The position numbers were made by a program, and so were the translations under genes. Below the pieces are notes generated by a model that worked only from the letters and a program-made list of their open reading frames with translations, was not told the DNA's origin and did no database searches. A stretch of DNA of 64,000 nucleotides from Mucilaginibacter sp. cycad4. Its GTDB lineage: Bacteria > Bacteroidota > Bacteroidia > Sphingobacteriales > Sphingobacteriaceae. The DNA lies in contig NZ_CP139559.1 of assembly GCF_034263275.1 (NCBI RefSeq), positions 5,332,001 through 5,396,000 of the forward strand. The letters run 5' to 3'. Positions 19,121-27,523 of this stretch are shown here, one piece after another; the stretch's first letter is position 1; every line of letters begins with the position of its first letter.

Positions 19121-20587
19121 CTACCTGGCGTTTATCAGATTCTTCAACTCCTCAACAAAACTGGGCTCCGCAGGCTGATAAAAGTTTGACGAGATTATTT
19201 TAAAATTATCCAAAATAACGTATCGCGGAATGGATGATATATTTAACTGATGCACAATAGCTGATTTAGCGGCCTTGTTAAGGTGATAGTTGTTTATCCC
19301 AAGATACTTACTTTCGGCAAGGGAGGCAGTTTTCCAATATGCTTCTTTTTCATCGAGATTAACGGAAACAACTTCAACAGAATATCTTTTCAACACAGAT
19401 CGTAAGCTATCCATCACAGGTAATTGGGCTCTGCATGGCGAACACCAACTTGCCCAAAAATCCAATATATAAAACTGTTTCTTTGATTTAATTAAGTTAT
19501 TCAATGATAGTTTTTTCCCTTTTAAATTAACCAACATATCATTTGCAATAATCTTCTGGCCATCCAGCACGTTTCTTATAATACTGTCTAAGTGTATCAA
19601 ATAGGCTGTGTTAGCCATCTTTTCCCGGTAGTCCTTCATGATTTCACCAAATTCCGCCCCTTTTTTAACCGGTGAATGGGTTAAACAAATACTTAAATAA
19701 CTGGGTTTAAACCTGCCCAGATTAATAGCCGACGCTTCTTTATAAATAGTAATGCCATTAACGTAGTTGCCTCCTTTATTGATAATTCTGAGTCTTACAT
19801 AGCCATCAATTACATTCAATAAATCTTGAGCTAAAAATAGGTGTGGGTCATTTAAAATATTTTCAATATCCGGGCTTAGCTTTGAAATTACAGGCAAAGC
19901 GGGTTCAAAGTATTTGCCTTTATCTTCATACAGCCAATCCAACAACCGTTTGTAATAATGTAGTTTACAATTGATTGTCATCTGTTTAAATGCTAATGAG
20001 TCTATTTGAAAATTAGCCAAAAGCCCTTTAATCCGATCTGTTTCCTGTTGAAACCTATTATTAAATTCAGTATAAAAAGATTCCCAAAGCTCTTTTTTGG
20101 AGAGCACTGCTCTGCCCCCGGACGATAAAGTATAGGTAGTGTAATACGAAATGGAATCGTTAGATAGCACGCTTCCTTTTTTACATCGTGTTGTATTTAG
20201 AGAAATCTGATTTGTTAATGATAAATTCAACGTATCCCCGGGTGATGCAAGAACCGAAAATTTGATTTCTTTTGTACCCTTATCTTTGCCAAACTCAAAA
20301 AAGCTCAATGTTAAAGCAACTGGAATATTAGTTGTTACCTCCCTTATAATTACAGTATCTGTTCCTCCGGGATTTATAAATTTGATCTGTTCTCTTTCCA
20401 GAAAAACATTCGTATATTCAAACATAAACTGCTCATGAGCTTTAAGGCTAAATGAGATGGTGGCTTTTGAGCCGTCTTTTAATTTTTGACTATAAATCGA
20501 TTTGCTTTGATCAGGTCGAAATCCAGAAAGAGATAAAATAGCTATTGCAGATAGTAATAGCAGGTAAACAATTGCTTTAAGGTTCAT
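19121..20587 (-). CDS. TlpA-like thioredoxin-domain protein
   Basis: A protein of 488 residues with an N-terminal membrane/signal segment (AIVYLLLLSAIAILSLSGF). A long family-poor N-terminal domain is followed by a C-terminal thioredoxin fold (about 345-488). The redox motif is FYILDFWASWCSPCRAQLPVMD (WCSPC near 380), followed by VEVVSVNLDEKEAYW and SSIPRYVILDNF with the cis-Pro. Such proteins are anchored in the periplasm and reduce or isomerise disulphides, often for cytochrome or surface proteins. The gene is monocistronic with its own -7 box upstream. Confidence 0.85.
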   Translation of the reverse strand: MNLKAIVYLLLLSAIAILSLSGFRPDQSKSIYSQKLKDGSKATISFSLKAHEQFMFEYTNVFLEREQIKFINPGGTDTVIIREVTTNIPVALTLSFFEFGKDKGTKEIKFSVLASPGDTLNLSLTNQISLNTTRCKKGSVLSNDSISYYTTYTLSSGGRAVLSKKELWESFYTEFNNRFQQETDRIKGLLANFQIDSLAFKQMTINCKLHYYKRLLDWLYEDKGKYFEPALPVISKLSPDIENILNDPHLFLAQDLLNVIDGYVRLRIINKGGNYVNGITIYKEASAINLGRFKPSYLSICLTHSPVKKGAEFGEIMKDYREKMANTAYLIHLDSIIRNVLDGQKIIANDMLVNLKGKKLSLNNLIKSKKQFYILDFWASWCSPCRAQLPVMDSLRSVLKRYSVEVVSVNLDEKEAYWKTASLAESKYLGINNYHLNKAAKSAIVHQLNISSIPRYVILDNFKIISSNFYQPAEPSFVEELKNLINAR

Positions 20588-20614
20588 AGGTTAGGTTTAT
20601 ATTAGGTTACAACT

Positions 20615-20622
20615 CAAATATA
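20615..20622 (-). promoter_or_regulatory. Candidate -7 box for the TlpA-like gene
   Basis: On the minus strand this reads TATATTTG, an exact match to TAnnTTTG. It would give a leader of about 20 bases before the start at 20587. A clear -33 TTTG is not seen. Confidence 0.35.
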
Positions 20623-20677
20623 AACAGATTATTATCTCACTTGCAGCTTATCGGGTGTATATTATTAAAATATTCTA

Positions 20678-21559
20678 CTACTCACTCTCCATTACCCGCA
20701 TCAATTCCTCTATAAATAAAATAGCCGCACGTTTACGATAAACACCTTTTTGCCACAAGATATATGATTGCCGTTTGATCTCCTTTGATTCGATTGGGAT
20801 GGCAGTAACTTTGTTCCAGCCGATGATTGCCTTTTCGTTCAGCACGGTAGCCCAGTGGCCATTTTCAACCAGGGCCAGCAGTGAATGCACGTCGTTGAGT
20901 TCTATCTTAATATTGGGGGTTATCTTTTTACGGTTAAATACTTCATTAATAAAATCGCGCGAACTGAAGCCTTTTCCCGGCAAGATCAGGTCGAGTTTCG
21001 CCAGCTCTTCCAGGCTTATCTTTTTGAGCTGGGCAAGGGAGCTATTTTTGGATACCACCATCACTACGCTTGAGTTGAATAACTCCTGCATTTCCAGGTC
21101 TTCATCGTCACTTTCATTATGAAAGGCGAGGATCATATCCAGCTCGGCCAGTCGCAATTTCTTTTCCAGGTCTTCCGGGCTCCCGTAAGTAATAAAGATC
21201 TTGATGCCCGGATATTTGGTGCTGAACGGAGCCAGCGCGGGTAATAATAAAGAAGTAAATGCATAGGAAACGCCCAGGTTCAGTACGCCGATGGTGGCAT
21301 TCTGTAACTCGCTGATGGCTTGTTTGCTCCGTTGCACATCATTAAGGATCTTGCGGGCATGGGTTAAAAATATATATCCGGCTTCGGTTATACGCACATG
21401 CTTGCCTATCCTGTCGAACAGGAGCATCCCCAGCTCCTCTTCCAGCTGTTTAATTTGCTGCGAAAGCGTGCTTTGGGTAATGAACACGGCTGCCGCAGCC
21501 TCGGTAAAGTTCATAGTTTCGGCGGCTTTAACAAAGTATTGGAGTTGACGCAATTCCAT
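20678..21559 (-). CDS. LysR-family transcriptional regulator
   Basis: A LysR regulator of 293 residues from MELRQLQYF, the usual family start; two upstream residues (Met-Ile) are probably not translated. The winged HTH covers 1-60 (FTEAAAAVFITQSTLSQQIKQLEEELGMLLFDR). The effector domain follows (90-290: GVLNLGVSYAFTSLLLPALAPF, VENGHWATVLNEKAI). It is divergent from the MFS exporter, with about 140 bases between starts. In the classic LysR arrangement it would bind there and control the exporter and itself. The inducer is unknown. Confidence 0.92.
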   Translation of the reverse strand: MELRQLQYFVKAAETMNFTEAAAAVFITQSTLSQQIKQLEEELGMLLFDRIGKHVRITEAGYIFLTHARKILNDVQRSKQAISELQNATIGVLNLGVSYAFTSLLLPALAPFSTKYPGIKIFITYGSPEDLEKKLRLAELDMILAFHNESDDEDLEMQELFNSSVVMVVSKNSSLAQLKKISLEELAKLDLILPGKGFSSRDFINEVFNRKKITPNIKIELNDVHSLLALVENGHWATVLNEKAIIGWNKVTAIPIESKEIKRQSYILWQKGVYRKRAAILFIEELMRVMESE

Positions 21560-21605
21560 AATCAATCGTTTTTACCTATCAATTCTATTAAAACAATCTA
21601 TTTTA

Positions 21606-21613
21606 CAAATGTA
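21606..21613 (-). promoter_or_regulatory. Candidate -7 box for the LysR gene
   Basis: On the minus strand this reads TACATTTG, an exact TAnnTTTG match about 45 bases upstream of the LysR start. A TTTG lies 24 bp further upstream, slightly too far. It is placed in the divergent LysR/MFS region. Confidence 0.35.
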
Positions 21614-21701
21614 TTGATATAGGCGATATTTGCAGCACAAACAGTTCCAATAGTCTTGTATTAAGTATTCCCCTGAAATTGTTTTGTTATGAATTGAACA
21701 A

Positions 21702-22940
21702 ATGAATGTCTTTCGCTCTTTAAAGTACCGTAATTTTAAGCTGTTTTTTTACGGTCAGTCAATATCCCTCATTGGCACATGGATGCAAAAAACTGCAGTA
21801 AGCTGGCTGGTTTACCGCCTCACCGGTTCGGCCCTTTTATTAGGAATAGTAAGTTTTGTAAGCCTGATCCCATCCCTGATATTGGCCCCATATGCAGGCA
21901 GTATTGTCGACAGGCACAACCGTTACCGCATTTTGGTTATTACCCAGGTGGTATCCATGCTGCAGGCCGGCGCCTTTGCTTTCATGATCTTTTTCAAGAT
22001 CTATAACATCCCCGCAATTATTGGTTTAAGCCTGTTGCAAGGCATTGTAAATGCTTTTGATGTTACCTGCCGCCAATCATTAATGGTAGATATGGTTGAT
22101 GATAAGGCCGACCTGCCTAATGCCATCGCCCTCAATTCAACCATGACCAATTTGGCACGTATTGCGGGCCCGGCTATTGCGGGTATCGTATTGAGTGCCT
22201 TTGGTGAGGACGTTTGTTTCTTCGGTAACTTTTTGAGCTACATCCCGGTACTTGCCTGTTTATTTATGATGAAGTTGAACACCATAGTGCCCATACGTTC
22301 AGAAAAAAGCATCTGGACTGAATTACAGGAAGGCTTCAAATATGTATCAGGCGACAGCGACCTGAGCAGCATGATTCTGATGCTTACTGCAAGCAGCTTA
22401 TTTGTTATTCCTTTTAATACGCTGATGCCCATCTTCGCAAAAGATATTTTTAATGGCAATGCCAAAACCTTCAGCTGGTTTGAGAGCGCCGCGGGTTTAG
22501 GTTCGGTGATAAGCGCGGTGTATTTGGCCAACTTAAAAACCAATAAAAACCTGGTAAAAATCATGTCTATCGCCAGTCTTATCTTCGGCACCAGTGTGTT
22601 GATGGTGGCTTATGCAGGGAAACTACCTTTTGCCTTAGTATTTATGGTGTTTACCGGCGTAGGCATGATGGCGCAAACATCGGCCATTAACACCTACATC
22701 CAAACCCACGCTATTCCGGCCATGAGGGCAAGGGCTATCAGTTATTATGTGATGGCTTACCAGGGCATGATCCCGGTAGGCAGTTTGATGGCAGGCTGGC
22801 TGGCCAATGAGCTTGGCCCACGCAGGGCCGTTTGCATTGAGGGGATCATCGGGGTGTTAGCCACCGCGTTATTTGTATTGTATAAAAGGAGGCAGGCGGC
22901 CGGGGAAAGTGTTGACGGCAAAGCGGTGTTGGCAAAGTAA
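21702..22940 (+). CDS. MFS exporter (EntS-like, MFS_3 type)
   Basis: A membrane protein of 412 residues with about 12 helices. The N-terminus has the sequence RNFKLFFYGQSISLIGTWMQKTAVSWLVYRLTGS typical of MFS_3/EntS-type exporters. The loop 2-3 motif follows as GSIVDRHNRYRILVITQ. The middle carries NSTMTNLARIAGPAIAGIVL and the C-half GLGSVISAVYLANL. Homologues export siderophores or drugs. The divergent LysR gene is its likely regulator. The substrate is unknown. Confidence 0.9.
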   Translation: MNVFRSLKYRNFKLFFYGQSISLIGTWMQKTAVSWLVYRLTGSALLLGIVSFVSLIPSLILAPYAGSIVDRHNRYRILVITQVVSMLQAGAFAFMIFFKIYNIPAIIGLSLLQGIVNAFDVTCRQSLMVDMVDDKADLPNAIALNSTMTNLARIAGPAIAGIVLSAFGEDVCFFGNFLSYIPVLACLFMMKLNTIVPIRSEKSIWTELQEGFKYVSGDSDLSSMILMLTASSLFVIPFNTLMPIFAKDIFNGNAKTFSWFESAAGLGSVISAVYLANLKTNKNLVKIMSIASLIFGTSVLMVAYAGKLPFALVFMVFTGVGMMAQTSAINTYIQTHAIPAMRARAISYYVMAYQGMIPVGSLMAGWLANELGPRRAVCIEGIIGVLATALFVLYKRRQAAGESVDGKAVLAK

Positions 22941-22970
22941 ACTTATTTCATCTATCTATATATAAATTAA

Positions 22971-22998
22971 GAAGCCCTTTCAAAACTGAAAGGGCTTC
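22971..22998 (+). terminator. Hairpin after the MFS gene
   Basis: A perfect 11-bp stem, GAAGCCCTTTC with GAAAGGGCTTC, around AAAACT, 30 bases past the MFS stop codon. No T-run follows on the plus strand, so termination activity is uncertain. Confidence 0.5.
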
Positions 22999-23008
22999 AC
23001 TATAAAAG

Positions 23009-23090
23009 CGTCATTGCGAGGCACGAAGCAATCCCCGATTAGCAGAGCCACTCTGTATAGTTTGGGATTGCTTCGTGCCTTATAATGACG
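23009..23090. repeat. REP-like palindrome, CGTCATTGCGAGG family, copy 2
   Basis: An 82-bp element like that at 9137-9231. The left arm is CGTCATTGCGAGGCACGAAG and the right arm CTTCGTGCCTTATAATGACG. The right arm carries substitutions that break the outer pairing. The core again has CCCCGATTAGCA and TATAGTTTG. Confidence 0.85.
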
Positions 23091-23141
23091 TGATCGTAAA
23101 TGACTGATTGTTAAGTACTTTTTTTGGCGGTTTTATAACAT

Positions 23142-23270
23142 GGGCGTTCCCGTTAGCTAACGGGCCGGGCTTTCCGTTACAAGTCCTCGCTTTGCCCACA
23201 CACAAACCCGATGCACGCTCCGGGCTTTACACTGCAATCCCTAACGCGGCCTGCACACCATCCCTAAGTT
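23142..23270. repeat. GC-rich intergenic repeat-like element
   Basis: A 129-bp stretch rich in short inverted GC blocks: GGGCGTTCCCGTTAGC, CGGGCCGGGCTTTCCG, AAGTCCTCGC, then CTCCGGGCTTTACACTGC and AATCCCTAACGC. It is much richer in GC than its surroundings and has no conserved reading frame. I recall similar wording in the intergenic DNA of other Bacteroidetes, but there is no second copy in this window to prove it. Confidence 0.45.
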
Positions 23271-23352
23271 ATACTTTACACGTCATCACATTTTTTTTCA
23301 GGGTTTCCCTGATAGTTACTCTCAACGACGCTTTTTTTACCTTATTTATATT

Positions 23353-24315
23353 TTACATCTTCAAACCAATCTCTCTCAATCGCTCATCCAGATACTCACC
23401 TGCAGTAATATCTGCGTATAATTTAGGATGCTGCTCGTCAATACACGAATCGAGGCTGGTTAAATCCATATCTGATTTTGGGTGGAGGAAAAACGGCACC
23501 GAAAAACGTGAAAATTTCATCAACTCGCGCGGCGGGTTTACCACACGGTGAGTTGTTGATTTTAGTTTATTGTTGGTTAAACGCTGCAGCATATCGCCAA
23601 CGTTAACTACCAGGTCTTCACCATATGCTTTAACCGGGAACCAGCTGTTATCCCGGGTTAACAGTTCGAGTCCGTCGGCACTGGCGCCTATTAATAAGGT
23701 AATGAGGTTGATATCTTCATGTGCACCGGCACGTACCGCATCATCAGGCACCGAGTCTGGGTCGGTTATCGGGAAATAATGCAGGGTGCGAAGTATGGAA
23801 TTACCGTTATGGACTTTATCATCAAAATAGTTTTCGGGCAATTCAAGGTAAACGGCAATTGCACGGAGCAAATGTTTACCGGCAGCTTCCAGTTTTTTGT
23901 AAACTTCAATGGTGGTTGGGTTAAATTCGGGCAGCTCGTTAACGGTTACATTATCCGGGTACAGTGCTTTCAGTGCTTCATCATCAGTTACAGTTTGACC
24001 AATCTGCCAAAACTCTTTCAGATCGGGCGTTTTAAACCCTTTTGCGGTTTCTTTTCCTTTACCTGTATAGCCGCGCTGGCCGGCCAATCCAGGTATTTCA
24101 TATTGCTGTTTTACCGCATCGGGTTGGGAAAAAAGAGCTTTCACCTGCTCATAAAGCTTATCTATCAGCTCTTTACTGAGGCCGTGATTAGTAATGGTAA
24201 CAAAGCCGGTTTCGTTAAAAGCTTTGCCAATATCGTTTGAAAATTGCTTGCGTTCTTCGGCACTGCCATTTATATAGGTATTCAAATCCAGGCGTGGAAT
24301 ATTTACTGTGCTCAT
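23353..24315 (-). CDS. 2OG-Fe(II) oxygenase, isopenicillin-N-synthase-like
   Basis: A soluble protein of 320 residues. The N-terminal DIOX_N part has IPRLDLNTYINGSAEERKQF and GFVTITNHGLSKELIDKLY. The catalytic jelly-roll has the metal triad: H and D in GAHEDINLITLL (about 194-196) and H in KSTTHRVVNP (about 255). The 2-oxoglutarate-binding RxS is in SRFSVPFFLHP (about 272). Members hydroxylate or oxidise small molecules using Fe(II), O2 and 2-oxoglutarate. The substrate is not predictable. The gene is monocistronic with a -7 box just upstream. Confidence 0.9.
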   Translation of the reverse strand: MSTVNIPRLDLNTYINGSAEERKQFSNDIGKAFNETGFVTITNHGLSKELIDKLYEQVKALFSQPDAVKQQYEIPGLAGQRGYTGKGKETAKGFKTPDLKEFWQIGQTVTDDEALKALYPDNVTVNELPEFNPTTIEVYKKLEAAGKHLLRAIAVYLELPENYFDDKVHNGNSILRTLHYFPITDPDSVPDDAVRAGAHEDINLITLLIGASADGLELLTRDNSWFPVKAYGEDLVVNVGDMLQRLTNNKLKSTTHRVVNPPRELMKFSRFSVPFFLHPKSDMDLTSLDSCIDEQHPKLYADITAGEYLDERLREIGLKM

Positions 24316-24339
24316 AGTTATTGTTTATAAAACAGGTAG

Positions 24340-24347
24340 CAAAATTA
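24340..24347 (-). promoter_or_regulatory. Candidate -7 box for the 2OG oxygenase gene
   Basis: The minus strand reads TAATTTTG, an exact TAnnTTTG match 25 bases before the start codon. A CTTG lies 22 bp further upstream. Confidence 0.35.
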
Positions 24348-24518
24348 TTTAATTTTTAAGCGTGGTACACAAGATAGCAATAAAATTTTATCCCCATAAT
24401 TACACCGGCTTTGTTTGTAATAACGCTTTAAAACAATTTTAGCTTTAAACGTTTTATACTTCTGCCTGTCATATAATTAGCGACAGCAATATAACAGGCT
24501 TTTTTAAACACTATTATT

Positions 24519-26303
24519 ATGAAATTCATCAATAAAATATGCGGTATCAGCTTAATAGCATTTTTGATAATGCTTGCCGCACCAAACATGAGTAAAGCCC
24601 AGGAAGGAGGCTATGTATCCGACCAGGAGTTTTACGACGAGCTTGATCCTTATGGCACCTGGGTTGACGACCCTCAATACGGTAATGTTTGGATCCCCGA
24701 CGCAGACGACAATTTCAGACCATATGCAACCCGCGGTCACTGGGTTGTAACCGACTATGGCAATACCTGGGTATCTGATTATGAATGGGGTTGGGCCCCG
24801 TTTCATTACGGCAGGTGGCGTTATGATGATTATTATGGATGGGAATGGATCCCTGGCCATGAATGGGCACCCGCCTGGGTAAGCTGGAGGCATGGCGGTG
24901 GTTATTATGGCTGGGCACCTTTACAACCGGGCATCAGCATCAGCATATCTTTTGGCAATAGCTACCGTGTGCCTGATAATTACTGGGTTTGTGCACCGCA
25001 GGCCTATATCAACAGGCCAAACATCTATAACTATTATGTGCCGCAGACCCGCGTGGTAAATGTTATTCATCGTACTACCATTATTAACAACACTTATGTT
25101 AATAACAACCGTACTTATATAACCGGCCCAAGAGTTAACGAGATCAGGCGGGTTACCAATAACCGTAATGTGCGGGTTTACAATATTACCAATGTTAACC
25201 GGCCAAACGGAGGCGGCAGGATAGTTAATAATGCAGTAAACATTTATCGCCCCGAAGTAAGGAAAGCGCCGGATGCGCGCCCGGCGAGAGTGGTAAATGC
25301 TGCAGCTTACAGGCAGCAAAACCCCAATAATGGCATAGCGAACAGGCGAACCGGTAACGCAGGCATCAACCGTAACAACGCTGCCCGCTTAAGGGAAGTT
25401 GCCCGAAATGAAAAGCCTGACAATAAAGTAGTACAGGTTAATCATGAAAGGCCTGCTACCCGGCCGAACCCCGCTGCTAATGCCCGCCCCAATCAGCCCA
25501 ATGCCAGGCCGGCAGGCGATAACCAACAGGCGCAGCGTCAGCAACAAGCACAACAACGCCAGCAGCAACAGCAAGCCCAAAGGCAACAACAGTTGGATCA
25601 AAGGCAAAAGGATCAAACCCAACGCCAGCAGCAGCAGCAAGCACAGCGTCAACAGCAATTGAAACAACGCCAGCAGCAGCAACGACCTCAAAACCAACAA
25701 GACCCGCAAGCGCAAAGACAGCAGCCAGCACAGCAACAGCAACGCCAGCAGCAACAAGCTCAAAGGCAACAGCAGCAGGAACAGCAACGCCAGCAGCAAC
25801 AGGAACAGCAACGCCAGCAGCAACAGGCCCAGCGCCAACAGCAGCAGGAACAGCAACGCCAGCAGCAACAGGCCCAAAGGCAACAGCAGCAGGAACAGCA
25901 ACGCCAGCAGCAGCAAGCCCAAAGGCAACAGCAGCAGGAACAGCAACGTCAGCAGCAACAGGCCCAACGCCAACAGCAGCAGGAACAGCAACGCCAGCAG
26001 CAGCAGGCTCAAAGGCAACAGCAGCAGGAACAGCAACGTCAGCAGCAACAGGCCCAAAGGCAACAGCAGCAGGAACAGCAACGTCAGCAGCAACAGGCCC
26101 AACGCCAACAGCAGCAGGAACAGCAACGCCAGCAGCAACAGGCACAACGCCAACAGCAGCAGGAACAGCAACGCCAGCAGCAACAGGCACAACGCCAACA
26201 GCAGCAGGAACAGCAACGTCAGCAGCAACAGGCCCAACGCCAGCAGCAGCAGGAACAGCAACGTCAGCGTCAGCAACAGCAACACCGCCCCGAAAACAAT
26301 TAA
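24519..26303 (+). CDS. DUF6600-type secreted protein with very long Gln-rich C-terminus
   Basis: A protein of 594 residues. A signal peptide (SLIAFLIMLAAPNMSKAQ) is followed by a Trp/Tyr-rich N-terminal domain (about 30-150: FYDELDPYGTWVDDPQYGNV, WVSDYEWGWAPFHYGRW, GWEWIPGHEWAPAWVSW) typical of DUF6600. An Asn/Arg-rich stretch (160-320) comes next. From about residue 330 to the end it is almost only Gln, Arg, Glu and Ala, in a 15-residue repeat, AQRQQQQEQQRQQQQ, present about eleven times. The tail is probably extended or coiled and lies outside the inner membrane. Function is unknown; comparable proteins are seen in Bacteroidetes envelopes. The repeat is a likely site of length variation. 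Confidence 0.8.
   Translation: MKFINKICGISLIAFLIMLAAPNMSKAQEGGYVSDQEFYDELDPYGTWVDDPQYGNVWIPDADDNFRPYATRGHWVVTDYGNTWVSDYEWGWAPFHYGRWRYDDYYGWEWIPGHEWAPAWVSWRHGGGYYGWAPLQPGISISISFGNSYRVPDNYWVCAPQAYINRPNIYNYYVPQTRVVNVIHRTTIINNTYVNNNRTYITGPRVNEIRRVTNNRNVRVYNITNVNRPNGGGRIVNNAVNIYRPEVRKAPDARPARVVNAAAYRQQNPNNGIANRRTGNAGINRNNAARLREVARNEKPDNKVVQVNHERPATRPNPAANARPNQPNARPAGDNQQAQRQQQAQQRQQQQQAQRQQQLDQRQKDQTQRQQQQQAQRQQQLKQRQQQQRPQNQQDPQAQRQQPAQQQQRQQQQAQRQQQQEQQRQQQQEQQRQQQQAQRQQQQEQQRQQQQAQRQQQQEQQRQQQQAQRQQQQEQQRQQQQAQRQQQQEQQRQQQQAQRQQQQEQQRQQQQAQRQQQQEQQRQQQQAQRQQQQEQQRQQQQAQRQQQQEQQRQQQQAQRQQQQEQQRQQQQAQRQQQQEQQRQRQQQQHRPENN
25740..26284 (+). repeat. 45-bp tandem coding repeat (Gln/Arg)
   Basis: About eleven near-identical 45-bp units encode AQRQQQQEQQRQQQQ, with CAG/CAA and CGC/CGT/AGG synonymous changes between units. 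One extra partial unit (EQQRQQQQ) sits after the first. The pattern suggests expansion by slippage or unequal recombination. The opposite strand carries long open Leu- or Ala/Val-rich frames that are only a by-product. Confidence 0.9.
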
Positions 26304-26321
26304 ATTATAACCGCTATAATA

Positions 26322-26358
26322 AACAGCACGTATAAAGCATTATATACGTGCTGTTTTA
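26322..26358 (+). terminator. Intrinsic terminator of the DUF6600 gene
   Basis: A perfect 13-bp stem, AACAGCACGTATA with TATACGTGCTGTT, an 8-base loop, and TTTATT at the 3' side. It lies about 20 bases past the stop codon. Confidence 0.8.
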
Positions 26359-26380
26359 TTTACAAGCTCACCGATTAAAA

Positions 26381-26827
26381 ATGAAGAAACTCCTGCATAT
26401 AAGTTATTTTATCGCCATACTCGCTCTTGTACCAGGCCCCGCTGCAAAAGCACAGGAAACTATAAGCAAGTCATCTACCCAAATCAACTTTATTGAAAAC
26501 TCCTGGAACGAGGCCTTAAAGCAGGCTGCACGCCAAAACAAATATATTTTTGTTGATGCTTATGCCAGTTGGTGCGGTCCCTGCAAAATGCTTAAGGCCA
26601 CCACATTTAAAAACAACAAAGTGGCCGATTTTTACAACGATAATTTTGTGAATGTAGCCATCGATATGGAAAAAGGACAAGGCCCGGCCCTGGCGACCGA
26701 ATGGGGATTGCAGGCCTACCCTACCATGATCATATTTACCAGCAAAGGCAAGCCCGTATCAGGAACCGTAGGTTATATCAGGGCAAACGACCTGATTAAA
26801 TTTGGCCGGCAGGCATTGAACAAATAG
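26381..26827 (+). CDS. Secreted thioredoxin-family protein
   Basis: About 148 residues from MKKLLHISYF, followed by a signal peptide (IAILALVPGPAAKAQ). An upstream in-frame start at 26348 lies inside the preceding terminator and is unlikely. The thioredoxin fold has VDAYASWCGPCKMLKATTF (WCGPC) and AYPTMIIFTSKGKPV with the cis-Pro. This is the Thioredoxin_7 or DsbD-gamma type, expected to move electrons between disulphides in the periplasm. The gene sits between two strong terminators and is a single-gene unit. Confidence 0.88.
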   Translation: MKKLLHISYFIAILALVPGPAAKAQETISKSSTQINFIENSWNEALKQAARQNKYIFVDAYASWCGPCKMLKATTFKNNKVADFYNDNFVNVAIDMEKGQGPALATEWGLQAYPTMIIFTSKGKPVSGTVGYIRANDLIKFGRQALNK

Positions 26828-26913
26828 CTTTTATATGAAAGCTAAAAGCATAATACACAAAGCTTAAAACTAAATTGCTTTATGTGAAACTAATTAATAG
26901 AGCCTATATAAAG

Positions 26914-26942
26914 AACCGGTAGTAAATTGCTACCGGTTTTTT
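26914..26942 (+). terminator. Intrinsic terminator of the thioredoxin gene
   Basis: Stem AACCGGTAG with CTACCGGTT, loop TAAATTG, followed by TTTT. It is a classic terminator about 90 bases past the stop codon. Confidence 0.85.
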
Positions 26943-27002
26943 GTTTTATGGTTGCTATAATCAGTTGCGGCTAAAAGGCCTTCAGAAAAAATTCGGAATA
27001 AT

Positions 27003-27197
27003 AAAAAAGGCCGAAACGCTCTCGCAGTTTTTCGGCCCTACATCTACCTATGAAAACAACCCTATGAGAAGGGTATTAATACTTATCCAAACCTGGTGCC
27101 AAATCAAAAAAGCGCTTTTAAGCCCCTATAAATAAGCTTTTTGAATCTATTAAATACCCTTCCTGTAGAAAGCACTCCCAAAATCGGGGATTATTAA
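27003..27197 (-). ncRNA. Candidate small RNA, tandem family copy 1
   Basis: Read on the minus strand, this 195-base unit starts with a CCCCGATTTTGGGA block. It then has TTTGGCACCAGGTTTGGATAA and an ACCCTTCTCATAGGGT hairpin, and the linker CATAGGTAGATGTAGGG. It ends in a hairpin (27009-27037) with stem GGCCGAAA/TTTCGGCC and loop region GCGAG, followed by TTTTTT (27003-27008). Hairpin plus T-run is the form of an intrinsic terminator only on this strand. Three related units follow. No reading frame is conserved between copies. No consensus promoter is visible, which is the main weakness. Confidence 0.5.
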
Positions 27198-27267
27198 GCT
27201 ACTGTTATTAAAATATTCTTAATTAAAAAGCAATGAGATCAGGAGGAGATTGAAATTTTTGTTAAAT

Positions 27268-27470
27268 AAAAAAGGCCGGACAACTCTCGCAGTTATTCCG
27301 GCCCTACATCTACCTATGAAAAACAACCCTTTGAGAAGGGTATTAAACCATATTCAAACGTGATGCCAATATTTAAAAACGGCTTTAAATGCCTAATTGG
27401 CAGCTTTTTAAAAAGCAAACCCTCCTCAATGTGTAGAAATGACACCCAAAACCGGGAATTAATTTCCCAA
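27268..27470 (-). ncRNA. Candidate small RNA, tandem family copy 2
   Basis: The unit is 203 bases. In minus orientation the 5' block is TTGGGAAATTAATTCCCGG. It then has TTGGCATCACGTTTGAATA, the hairpin CCCTTCTCAAAGGG and the linker CATAGGTAGATGTAGGG. The final hairpin (27274-27303) has stem GGCCGGA/TCCGGCC, inner stem AACT/AGTT and loop GCGAG, followed by TTTTTT (27268-27273). The stem differs from copy 1 by compensating changes (GAA/TTC against GGA/TCC). Confidence 0.55.
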
Positions 27471-27523
27471 TGGTTAATTTTGGCGGCCGCCATTTTAATT
27501 ATCAGGCAATACAAACGTGTAAT

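Noticed and set aside
23108..23551. 147-codon plus-strand frame
   Set aside because: It runs through the GC-rich repeat and antisense into the oxygenase gene; no motif.
25389..26285. Leu-rich 298-codon frame and Ala/Val-rich frame on the minus strand
   Set aside because: They are the complement of the CAG/CAA-rich Gln repeat. They have no start region, signal or conservation of their own.
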